Source of the DNA: Streptacidiphilus sp. PB12-B1b
Lineage (GTDB): Bacteria; Actinomycetota; Actinomycetes; Streptomycetales; Streptomycetaceae
DNA length: 64,000 bases
Direction of reading: 5' to 3'
NCBI RefSeq assembly: GCF_014084125.1
Contig: NZ_CP048405.1
Location: forward strand, 6,076,001-6,140,000
Positions 52,685 through 60,989 of the stretch are shown one piece after another. Each line of letters opens with the position of its first letter. The stretch's first letter is position 1. Position numbers and translations under genes: made by a program. Under the pieces are notes generated by a model, which was not told where the DNA came from, made no database searches, and saw only the letters and a list, made by a program, of their open reading frames with translations.

Positions 52685-52735
52685 ACAGTCAGGTCGGGCG
52701 GCGAACCACACAGGTTCGCCGCCCGACCTGACTGT
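52685..52735. terminator. Very strong bidirectional terminator
   Basis: A perfect 23-bp stem, 52685-52707 pairing with 52713-52735, encloses the loop ACACA. It separates the DUF7455 gene from the convergent protease gene and is the longest perfect hairpin I found in the window. Confidence 0.9.
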
Positions 52736-52809
52736 GTCACAGGCCACATCGCTTCAGCTGCGGAGGGTGACCGCCGCGGCTGGACCGGTCACGGCAGCGG
52801 GACACCCGT

Positions 52810-53655
52810 TCACAGCTGGGCGCGGACCGCGCTGGCCATCGCCGCGAGCCGGGTGTAGACGCCCGGGTGTCCGGCCTCCGCGCAGCCCGTCCCCCACGAG
52901 ACCAGGCCGACCAGCCGCCCGGCGACCACCAGCGGCCCGCCGCTGTCGCCCTGGCAGGCGTCCCGGCCGCCGGCGCTCTGCTCCCCGGCGCACACCATGG
53001 CGCTGCTCCGGAAGGCGCCGTCCGATCCCCCCGGGTAGTCGCGCGCACACGTGGCGTCGGCGATCACCGGCACCTGCACCGCGTGCAGGTCCAGCGCGTA
53101 CTGGCCGTCGCCCTCCAGATCGCCCCAGCCGTAGACGGTGCCGGCCGTCCCGGCCCGGTACGCGCCCTGCTGCCCCTGGGCGACCATCGGCAGCACCTCC
53201 CGGCCGGGCTGCGGCTCGGCCAGCGTCAGGACGGCCACGTCCCACATGTTGCTGCGCATCGAGTAGTCCGGGTCGATCCACACCCGGGAGACCGGCACCT
53301 CGGCGCCGTCGTCCGAGGTCAGGTCGGTGCGTCCGACGATCACCCGCAGGTCGGGGCGGTCGGCCGGCTGCATGGTGGTCTCGTCGTACAGGCAGTGGGC
53401 GGCGGTGACCACCTTGTTCGGCGCCACCAGGGTGCCGCCGCAGAACTGCCCGGAGCGGGTGTCCCCGTACACCGAGCGGCTGGCCAGGGCCACCATCCAC
53501 GGGTAGCGCGCAGTGGTCACCGGGCCGCCGCCGACGATGGCATGGGCCGGGGTCGGCCCCACCGCCAGGGCCGCGGGCAGCGCCGCGAGGAGGACCAGCA
53601 GGACCCTGCGCCCCGCCGCTCGATCGGACCTCGTCCCGCACTTCATGACCGCCAC
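52810..53655 (-). CDS. Secreted trypsin-like serine protease (S1)
   Basis: This 281-residue S1 peptidase has a signal peptide (RRVLLVLLAALPAALAVGP ending AHA, residues about 16-39). The mature enzyme starts at Ile40 in IVGGG, with His87 (TAAHC), Asp139 (WDVAVL) and Ser238 (QGDSGGP). Asp232, six residues before the serine, predicts trypsin-like cleavage after Arg or Lys. The signal-peptidase site coincides with the trypsin activation site, so no propeptide is evident. The GTG at 53655 is favoured by a GGAGG site; GTG 53664 and ATG 53646 are alternatives. It is convergent with DUF7455, and leftward hrdB lies behind it. Confidence 0.92.
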   Translation of the reverse strand: MAVMKCGTRSDRAAGRRVLLVLLAALPAALAVGPTPAHAIVGGGPVTTARYPWMVALASRSVYGDTRSGQFCGGTLVAPNKVVTAAHCLYDETTMQPADRPDLRVIVGRTDLTSDDGAEVPVSRVWIDPDYSMRSNMWDVAVLTLAEPQPGREVLPMVAQGQQGAYRAGTAGTVYGWGDLEGDGQYALDLHAVQVPVIADATCARDYPGGSDGAFRSSAMVCAGEQSAGGRDACQGDSGGPLVVAGRLVGLVSWGTGCAEAGHPGVYTRLAAMASAVRAQL

Positions 53656-53777
53656 CCGCTTCACCCCTCCGCCGACCGGACGCCACAGCGTAGTTGCCCG
53701 GTCACCCCGCGCGTCCAATTGACGCACCACCAGACGGGTGAGCACACGGCTTCGAGGGGTGACGGACGCACGAACGG

Positions 53778-53812
53778 CCGCAGGCCCGGAGCCTGGGGCT
53801 CCGGGCCTGCGG
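53778..53812 (-). terminator. Terminator after hrdB
   Basis: A perfect 16-bp stem CCGCAGGCCCGGAGCC (53778-53793) with 53797-53812 and a 3-base loop lies 13 bases beyond the hrdB stop codon on the minus strand. Confidence 0.9.
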
Positions 53813-53825
53813 TGGGGGCGTGCGA

Positions 53826-55454
<1,629 letters not shown>

Positions 55455-55676
55455 GAACAACCTCTCGGACGTGAGTGGACAGAACCCGCCCGAGAGGGGC
55501 AGGTTCTGGAAAACTACGGAACAAACTGCTGGAGTACTGCTGGAGTGGTGCGGCGGCGACGCCCGAAGGGGTGCGCCCTCCGTGTGCCACCTCCGTACAC
55601 ATCGCTGTGCGGAGAGAAGTGTTACGCCCGGTTTTCGTGGCGCAGGTCACACTCCTGTCGTAGGCATACCCCGAAC

Positions 55677-55702
55677 AACACTCCTCGACGGGCTCTCATT
55701 CC
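55677..55702 (-). promoter_or_regulatory. Sigma-R-type promoter of hrdB
   Basis: Reading leftwards, GGAAT (55702-55698), 18 bases, then GTT (55679-55677) is an exact match to the GGAAT-N18/19-GTT consensus of the thiol-stress sigma factor SigR. S. coelicolor hrdB is known to have a SigR-dependent second promoter. The start of transcription would be near 55671, giving a leader of about 215 bases. Confidence 0.8.
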
Positions 55703-55773
55703 GTCGGTCGCCCGATTCAGTGACACCGGCGGGCCCGGCGGTACGCCCGGTGCGGCGGGCCTGCGGAGACGCG

Positions 55774-55809
55774 GGAGACCGCCGCCTGAGGTTCAGGGCG
55801 GCGGTCTCC
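55774..55809 (-). terminator. Terminator after whiH
   Basis: A perfect 13-bp stem GGAGACCGCCGCC (55774-55786) with 55797-55809 and a 10-base loop lies about 20 bases beyond the whiH stop codon. Confidence 0.85.
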
Positions 55810-55827
55810 TCGGGGGCCGTTCGGGTG

Positions 55828-56736
55828 TCAGTGCTCGCGCGGCGCCGGGACCACATGGTCGATCTCGGGGTGGACGGTCAGCAGGGCCCGCATGGCTGCC
55901 TCGGCGGCGGTGCCGTCGCCGGTGCCCAGGGCGTCCACCAGCCGGGTGTGCAGCCCGACGGACGGCTCGGACGGGCGTTCGCAGGCGGTGATCGGGCCGC
56001 CGGAGACATTGAGCGCGGAGCCCACGATGCCCGCCAGGTGCTCCAGCATCCGGTTGCCGGAGAGCTCCAGCAGCAGGGTGTGGAACTCGCTGTCGGCCCG
56101 GCTGAAGGTGACCTGGTCGCCCTGGTCGGCGGCGTGGCCCATGATCTCGGTCATGTCGACCATGCGCTGGTGGATCTCGTCCCGCCCGTGGCCGGCGGCG
56201 AGCCGGGCGGCCAGCGGCTCAATGGCCCAGCGCAGTTCGAACAGCTCGCGGCGCTGGTCGTCGCGTTGCGGCCCGTAGGCCCGCCACTCGATGATGTCGG
56301 GATCCAGCAGGTTCCAGTCGGCGACCGGGCGCACCCGGGTTCCGACGTTGGGCCGCGCGCTGACCAGGCCCTTGGCCTCCAGCACGCGCAGGGATTCGCG
56401 GACGACGGTGCGGGACACCTCGAAGCGCTGGCCGATCTCCTCGGGGACGAGGGGTCGGTCGGCGCCCAGGTCACCGGAGACGATCATCTGTCCGAGCTGC
56501 TGGACCAGCTGGCCGTGCAGGCCCCTGCCCCGGCTGCCCGGGGTACGGCGCGGCGCGCGGCTGATGTCGGGCTCGGGGCTGTCCCAGCGCGGCGAGGGTC
56601 CGGGGGTGCCGCGCTCGGGAAAGGCCCGGTCGGCGGTGCGTTCGCCGACCGGGAATCGGTCCAGCTCGCCGATGCCGGGACGGGGCGTGTCGGACATGCG
56701 GGCGGTGGTCATGGGGGGATGCGCAACGGTACTCAC
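55828..56736 (-). CDS. whiH: Sporulation regulator WhiH (GntR/FadR family)
   Basis: This approximately 302-residue GntR-family regulator has an N-terminal disordered stretch, a winged helix (VPEEIGQRFEVSRTVVRESLRVLEAKGLVSARPNVGTRVRP) and a FadR/FCD-type effector domain with ADSEFHTLLLELSGN and HTRLVDALGTGD. Its position directly upstream of hrdB matches whiH, which is needed for sporulation septation of aerial hyphae. FCD domains bind metal and carboxylate ligands. The GTG at 56736 lies only two bases after AAGGAG, so it may be leaderless or start at the ATG at 56712. An 8-bp inverted repeat lies 40 bases upstream. Confidence 0.87.
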   Translation of the reverse strand: MSTVAHPPMTTARMSDTPRPGIGELDRFPVGERTADRAFPERGTPGPSPRWDSPEPDISRAPRRTPGSRGRGLHGQLVQQLGQMIVSGDLGADRPLVPEEIGQRFEVSRTVVRESLRVLEAKGLVSARPNVGTRVRPVADWNLLDPDIIEWRAYGPQRDDQRRELFELRWAIEPLAARLAAGHGRDEIHQRMVDMTEIMGHAADQGDQVTFSRADSEFHTLLLELSGNRMLEHLAGIVGSALNVSGGPITACERPSEPSVGLHTRLVDALGTGDGTAAEAAMRALLTVHPEIDHVVPAPREH

Positions 56737-56743
56737 ATCTCCT

Positions 56744-56771
56744 TTGTCGGCCTTCGCGCGCCGCGCCTTGA
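56744..56771 (-). promoter_or_regulatory. Possible WhiG-type promoter of whiH
   Basis: Leftwards TCAA (56771-56768), 16 bases and GCCGACAA (56751-56744) resemble TAAA-N15-GCCGATAA of the sporulation sigma factor WhiG, with one mismatch in each box. The start point would fall at the GTG. S. coelicolor whiH depends on WhiG, so a site is expected, but this match is weak. Confidence 0.35.
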
Positions 56772-56774
56772 GGA

Positions 56775-56797
56775 CTTTCGTGAAAAGCACACGAAAG
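56775..56797. promoter_or_regulatory. Inverted repeat upstream of whiH
   Basis: CTTTCGTG (56775-56782) and CACGAAAG (56790-56797) are perfect 8-bp arms around seven bases. The place and form fit an operator, perhaps for WhiH itself. Confidence 0.55.
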
Positions 56798-56877
56798 GGT
56801 GATCGCTCATCCCTGCATAATTGACGTCATTCCGGATGTATCGCCTACAACCGGTCCGCGTCCCGCCGCTGGGCCGT

Positions 56878-57675
56878 TCAGACCTCTCGGCGGCGCGAGA
56901 TCAGCAGGGCGTACCCGGCGAGCAGCAGCAGGACCGGGGCCAGGATCAGCACGGCCAGCTCCACCGGCGACAGCGGCAGGGCCCCGTGCAGGCCGCTGAC
57001 CGGCCCGTAGAACCAGGCGTGCCGCTGGTCCACCGGGAACAGCCGCCCCAGCCGGGGCAGCCCGAGCGCCCGGCCCCGGCGGCCCCAGCCGGTGAGTCCG
57101 GCCCGGTGGCGCAGCAGGCTCAGCGCTGGCTCGACGAAGACCGGCAGCACCACCAGCGCCAGCAGCCCGGCGGCGGCGCTGCGCAGCAGCCCGGCCGCCA
57201 GCAGCCCGATCCAGCCCCCGGCCACCACCAGCGCCGCGAAGCCACCGAGCGCAGCGGGGAAGCGGCCGTGCAGCAGTTCGTGTTCGAAGGCCCATGCTCG
57301 ACCGGAGACGTGCAGGACGACGCCGTCGACGGCCAGAGTGGCCAGTGCGAGCAGCGCCGAGACCACGCCGGTCACGGTGAGCTTGGCCGCCAGCAGGGCC
57401 AGCCTGCGCCGCGGCCGGGTCAGCAGCGGCCGCAGGGCCGGGTAGCGCACCTCCTGGCCGTAGGAGAGCGCCCCCAGCGCGCCCGCGGCCAGCGCCGCCA
57501 GCGGCAGCGGGAGCAGCGGGACGCCCGCGGTGAGCACCCGCACCGGCTCGGCCAAGGCGTGCTCGCGGACGGTCATCGCGGCCACGGCCGCGTCCAGGGC
57601 GAGGGCGGCGAGGATGATCGCCCAGGTGGAGCGGACGCCGGTGAGCCGCCGCCGCTCGTAGGCCAGTGCGTTCAC
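56878..57675 (-). CDS. ABC transporter permease
   Basis: This 265-residue membrane protein has about six helices, including STWAIILAALALDAAVAAM, LPLPLAALAAGALGALSYG, LLALATLAVDGVVLHV, FAALVVAGGWIGLLAAGLL and AVLILAPVLLLLAGYALLI. It is a typical ABC-2-type permease of a two-gene exporter. The GTG at 57675 overlaps the ATPase stop codon as GTGA, so the pair is translationally coupled. The longer open frame upstream is the ATPase gene in another frame. The position next to whiH is conserved in relatives, but the substrate is unknown. Confidence 0.85.
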   Translation of the reverse strand: MNALAYERRRLTGVRSTWAIILAALALDAAVAAMTVREHALAEPVRVLTAGVPLLPLPLAALAAGALGALSYGQEVRYPALRPLLTRPRRRLALLAAKLTVTGVVSALLALATLAVDGVVLHVSGRAWAFEHELLHGRFPAALGGFAALVVAGGWIGLLAAGLLRSAAAGLLALVVLPVFVEPALSLLRHRAGLTGWGRRGRALGLPRLGRLFPVDQRHAWFYGPVSGLHGALPLSPVELAVLILAPVLLLLAGYALLISRRREV

Positions 57676-58760
57676 GCGTCGCCTCCGACGGTCTGGTGCT
57701 GGGCGGACTGCTGGGCCACCACCGAGGCGGTGACCGCAGCGCCGGGGGTGAGCAGGACGACGGTCTCGCCCGGCCGGGCCGGAGCCGCCGTGGCCCCGGC
57801 CGGCCCGGTCGGCGGCACGGACACCGCTACCGGGGCGGACACCGGGACGGACAAAGGCGCGGCCACCGGCACCGGCACGGGCGGCGAGCCGGGTGCGGGG
57901 CGGGTCACCACCTGGTCGGTGAGCTCGTGCAGCAGGACGCCGTGCCGGTAGGCCAGCTCCCCGATCTCGGTGCGGGCGGCGCCGGTCACCGCGATCCGGG
58001 TGCCGCTCTCCCGGCGGACCTGGGCCCCGGCCTCGGTCAGCAGGTCCGCCAACCGGCCCACCTGCGGGCCGGACACCGACACCTCGCCCTGGAGCCGGGT
58101 GCGCAGGAACTCCGCGACCGGCTGGTCGGCCAGCAGCCGGCCCTGCTCCACGGTGACCACCCGGTCGGCCAGCACCGCGGCCTCGTGCGGGCTGCGCACG
58201 GTGACCAGGACCGTCCCGCCGCCGGCCGCGAAGGAGCGGAGCACCGCGTGGAACCACTCGGCGTTCTTGGGGGACAGCTCGTGCGTGGGCTCGTCCAGGA
58301 GCAGCGTGCCCGGGTCGGCGAGCATGGCCTCGGCCAGCGCCATCCGCCGGTGCATGCCCGGCGAGAAGGTGCGCAGCCGGTGCTCGGCGGCGGGAGCCAG
58401 CCGGGTCTGCTCCAGCAGCTGGTCGGCCCGGCGCAGGGGCACCCCGGCGGCTGCGGCGACCATCCGCAGGTGCGCCCGGGCCCGGCGGCCGGGGTGGCGC
58501 GGGCAGTGCTCCTGCTCGGACAGGACGGCCCCGACCTCCCGCTCCGGCTGCCTGATCCGGCGGTAGGGGCGGCCGTCGAAGAGGGCCGTGCCCTGGCCCC
58601 GCTCCAGCCCGAGGGCCAGCAGCAGGGCCGTGGTCCGGCCGGAGCCGACCGGCCCGAGCAGGGCCGTGACCTGGCCCTCACGGGCGTCGAAGGAGAGATC
58701 GAGCACAGCTGGGGGACGCCCCCGGCGATAGCTCTTGGTCAGTCCGATCGCCTGGAACAC
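57672..58760 (-). CDS. ABC transporter ATP-binding protein with atypical motifs
   Basis: This 362-residue ABC ATPase carries a C-terminal extension. Walker A reads GPVGSGRTT (residues 36-44), with Arg42 where Lys is normal. The Q-loop is Gln83 (LSEQEHCP), the signature FSPGMHRRMALAEAML is degenerate, and Walker B LLLDEPTHELSP is intact. The H-loop region is VRSPHEA. A Pro/Val-rich low-complexity tail (residues about 295-335) precedes the C-terminus. The GTG at 58760 has no strong ribosome site. Loss of the Walker Lys suggests low or no ATP hydrolysis, or a regulatory role. The permease gene is directly coupled. Confidence 0.87.
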   Translation of the reverse strand: MFQAIGLTKSYRRGRPPAVLDLSFDAREGQVTALLGPVGSGRTTALLLALGLERGQGTALFDGRPYRRIRQPEREVGAVLSEQEHCPRHPGRRARAHLRMVAAAAGVPLRRADQLLEQTRLAPAAEHRLRTFSPGMHRRMALAEAMLADPGTLLLDEPTHELSPKNAEWFHAVLRSFAAGGGTVLVTVRSPHEAAVLADRVVTVEQGRLLADQPVAEFLRTRLQGEVSVSGPQVGRLADLLTEAGAQVRRESGTRIAVTGAARTEIGELAYRHGVLLHELTDQVVTRPAPGSPPVPVPVAAPLSVPVSAPVAVSVPPTGPAGATAAPARPGETVVLLTPGAAVTASVVAQQSAQHQTVGGDA

Positions 58761-58891
58761 AGAGCTTCACCTCACGATGCCGTGCACAAGTCGCCCCCCT
58801 GTAGCCAGCACCATAGACGGGCACGGTGACGTTGCGTGGCATTGCCGTACACGGCGCGTTGACGCCGCCCCGGGCGGCGCGCGCCCGGCGG

Positions 58892-59638
58892 TCAGCTCTC
58901 CGGGCGCAGCATCGGCGGGTTGAGCACGGTGGCCGCCCCGGCCCGGAACAGCTGGGCGGGGCGCCCTCCCTGGCGGGTGGTGGTGCCGCCCGCCGGGACC
59001 AGGAAACCGGGGGTGCCGGTGACCTTGCGGTGGAAGTTGCGCGGGTCCAGGACGACGCCCCAGACCGCCTCGTAGACCCGGCGCAGCTCGCCGACGGTGA
59101 ACTCCTCCGGGCAGAAGGCGGTGGCCAGCGAGGAGTACTCGATCTTCGAACGGGCGCGCTCCACGCCGTCCGCCAGGATGCGGGTGTGGTCGAAGGCCAG
59201 TAGCAGGCCGTCGTCCTTGCCGCTGCCGAGGAGCTCCTCGACCGGGGCCCAGCGGGCGCTGCGGACGTCCCCGCCGGGGCGCGGGGTGGGCAGGTCGGGC
59301 GCGAGCGCCAGATGGGCGACGCTGACCACGCGCATCCGGGGGTCGCGCTGCGGATCGCCGTAGGTGGCCAGCTGCTCCAGGTGCGCGCCCACCCCCGGCC
59401 CCTGCCCGGGTGCTCCGTGGGTGCGCAGGCCGGTCTCCTCGGCCAGCTCCCGCGCGGCGGCCTCGATCAGCCCCTCGTCGGGGCGCACGAATCCGCCCGG
59501 GAGCGCCCAGAAGCCCTGGAAGGGGGGCTCGCCCCGGCGCACCATCAACGCGCACAGGGCGTGATCACGGACGGTCAGCACCACCAGGTCTACCGTGACC
59601 GCGAACGGGGGGAAGGCCGACGGATCGTAACGCGACAT
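58892..59638 (-). CDS. Nudix hydrolase / NrtR-like regulator
   Basis: This 248-residue protein has an N-terminal Nudix domain (intact box at residues 49-71, [22 protein letters not shown]) and a C-terminal winged-helix-like domain ([40 protein letters not shown]). This two-part plan is that of NrtR regulators of NAD metabolism, while the intact box means it could also hydrolyse ADP-ribose. The ATG at 59638 is the natural start. A near-palindrome (TTagTCGTCtcaatGACGAtaAA, 59647-59669) lies just upstream, a likely autoregulatory site. No NAD biosynthesis gene is adjacent in the window. Confidence 0.87.
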   Translation of the reverse strand: MSRYDPSAFPPFAVTVDLVVLTVRDHALCALMVRRGEPPFQGFWALPGGFVRPDEGLIEAAARELAEETGLRTHGAPGQGPGVGAHLEQLATYGDPQRDPRMRVVSVAHLALAPDLPTPRPGGDVRSARWAPVEELLGSGKDDGLLLAFDHTRILADGVERARSKIEYSSLATAFCPEEFTVGELRRVYEAVWGVVLDPRNFHRKVTGTPGFLVPAGGTTTRQGGRPAQLFRAGAATVLNPPMLRPES

Positions 59639-59646
59639 GGGGGATC

Positions 59647-59669
59647 TTAGTCGTCTCAATGACGATAAA
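59647..59669. promoter_or_regulatory. Near-palindrome upstream of the Nudix gene
   Basis: TCGTC (59651-59655), TCAAT, GACGA (59661-59665), flanked by TT and AA, lies about 10-30 bases before the Nudix start codon. It has the form of a regulator site. Confidence 0.45.
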
Positions 59670-59706
59670 CACCTCCGCCGACGCCGCTCCCTGCGGCGGA
59701 GCGGTT

Positions 59707-60864
59707 TCAGCCGCCGGATCTCTGCCCGCCCAGCACCCGTCTGCGCTCCGGTCGGCGCCTGCTGCGGCGCTGCCGGGCCCGGCGCTCGGCGCGCAGGGTG
59801 GCGCACAGCGAACGGGGCTCGGCGCCGCTGTTGACGGCCTCGTGCAGCAGCTGGGCGAAGGTGTAGTCCGGGTCGGCGACCAGGGCCCGGCCGAGGGCGA
59901 TCCGGGCGGTGACCTGGTCGCCGGTGACCCAGGCGGTCCAGCCGAGCAGGGCCAGCGGGGCGGCCGCGTGGCTGTCGAAGGGGACGGCGCAGCGCCGGGC
60001 GAGGAACCGCCACAGCCGTTGCGCGGGTTCGACGTCGGGCGGGTCGAGCCATTCCGCCGCCCGGTCGCGGGCCATCCGGTCCTGGAGCCCGAGGATCAGC
60101 CGGGCGGCGTCGGCCTCGGGGAGCTCCTCGGCCCCGGCGCGGAAGGCGGCCACCGCCGCGTCCACCAGCTCGGCGGTGCGCTCGCGGACGGCCTCCCGCC
60201 CGCCGCTGCGCAGCAGCTCCTCGACCAGTGCGGGCACCGCCTGCTCGAAGGCCGCCAGCTGGCTCTCGGCGGTGGGGGCGCCCACCGGGTCCAGTTCACG
60301 CTGGAGCTCCTTGAGGCTGCCGCGCACCCGGACCCCGGCGTACGCGGCGGCGGCAGCGATCGTGGAGGTGGTGCCCGGGCGGTCGACCGGCGTGCCGCCG
60401 GGGTCGCAGCAGCGCGGATCGCGGCAGCTGAAGGACCACCAGCGCCCGCCGGACACGCACAGCGCCTCGTGCACGGGGATGCCGACGGCGGCGAAGGCGG
60501 CGGTGAGCTGCTCGGCCAGCGGGCGCAGCTCCTCGGCGACGGCGGCGGCCTGTTGGCCGGGGGCGGGATCGCGGCACAGGTAGAGGATGACGGCGTCCGG
60601 GCTGCGGTCGCGGTGCTCGGACAGCGCCACCAGGAAGCGGGCCACCTCCTCGGCGGCGGCCGGCCAGGCGTCGGCGGTCGGGAGGTCGATCCGGACCGTG
60701 CCGCCCTGCCGTCGGCGCGGCCCCTGCAGCCCGAGGGCCACCACGCTGTCGCTGGGGAAGAAGCCGAGCAGGTACGGCAGGGCGTCGACCATGTCGGCCG
60801 GGGTGCGCATGCGCACGACGGGGTGTTCGAAGGACGAGGCGGGGGCGGGTGCGTGTTCGTTCAT
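59707..60864 (-). CDS. DUF4192 family protein
   Basis: This 385-residue protein of the actinobacterial DUF4192 family has unknown function. It starts with [32 protein letters not shown], the family hallmark, and has [29 protein letters not shown] with several Cys that may bind metal. A helical C-terminal half ends in an Arg-rich tail. The ATG at 60864 matches other family members; the long open frame upstream overlaps recQ and is not coding. It is codirectional with recQ, 125 bp after it. Confidence 0.88.
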   Translation of the reverse strand: MNEHAPAPASSFEHPVVRMRTPADMVDALPYLLGFFPSDSVVALGLQGPRRRQGGTVRIDLPTADAWPAAAEEVARFLVALSEHRDRSPDAVILYLCRDPAPGQQAAAVAEELRPLAEQLTAAFAAVGIPVHEALCVSGGRWWSFSCRDPRCCDPGGTPVDRPGTTSTIAAAAAYAGVRVRGSLKELQRELDPVGAPTAESQLAAFEQAVPALVEELLRSGGREAVRERTAELVDAAVAAFRAGAEELPEADAARLILGLQDRMARDRAAEWLDPPDVEPAQRLWRFLARRCAVPFDSHAAAPLALLGWTAWVTGDQVTARIALGRALVADPDYTFAQLLHEAVNSGAEPRSLCATLRAERRARQRRSRRRPERRRVLGGQRSGG

Positions 60865-60989
60865 GCGTCGAGCATGTCGGCCGGGGCCGCCCGACATGGC
60901 CGTCGACCGCGATCTGTGGACAGAACCGGCCCTGTGGACAAAGCCGTCACCCGCAGGAGTGACCGTCACCCGCAGGGTGAGGACGGCCG

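Larger units (their letters stand above)
55455..55827. other. hrdB leader and promoter region, whiH 3' region
   Basis: This 373-base gap contains the long hrdB 5' leader, the sigma-R-type promoter at 55677-55702 and the whiH terminator hairpin at 55774-55809. I saw no additional gene. Confidence 0.6.
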
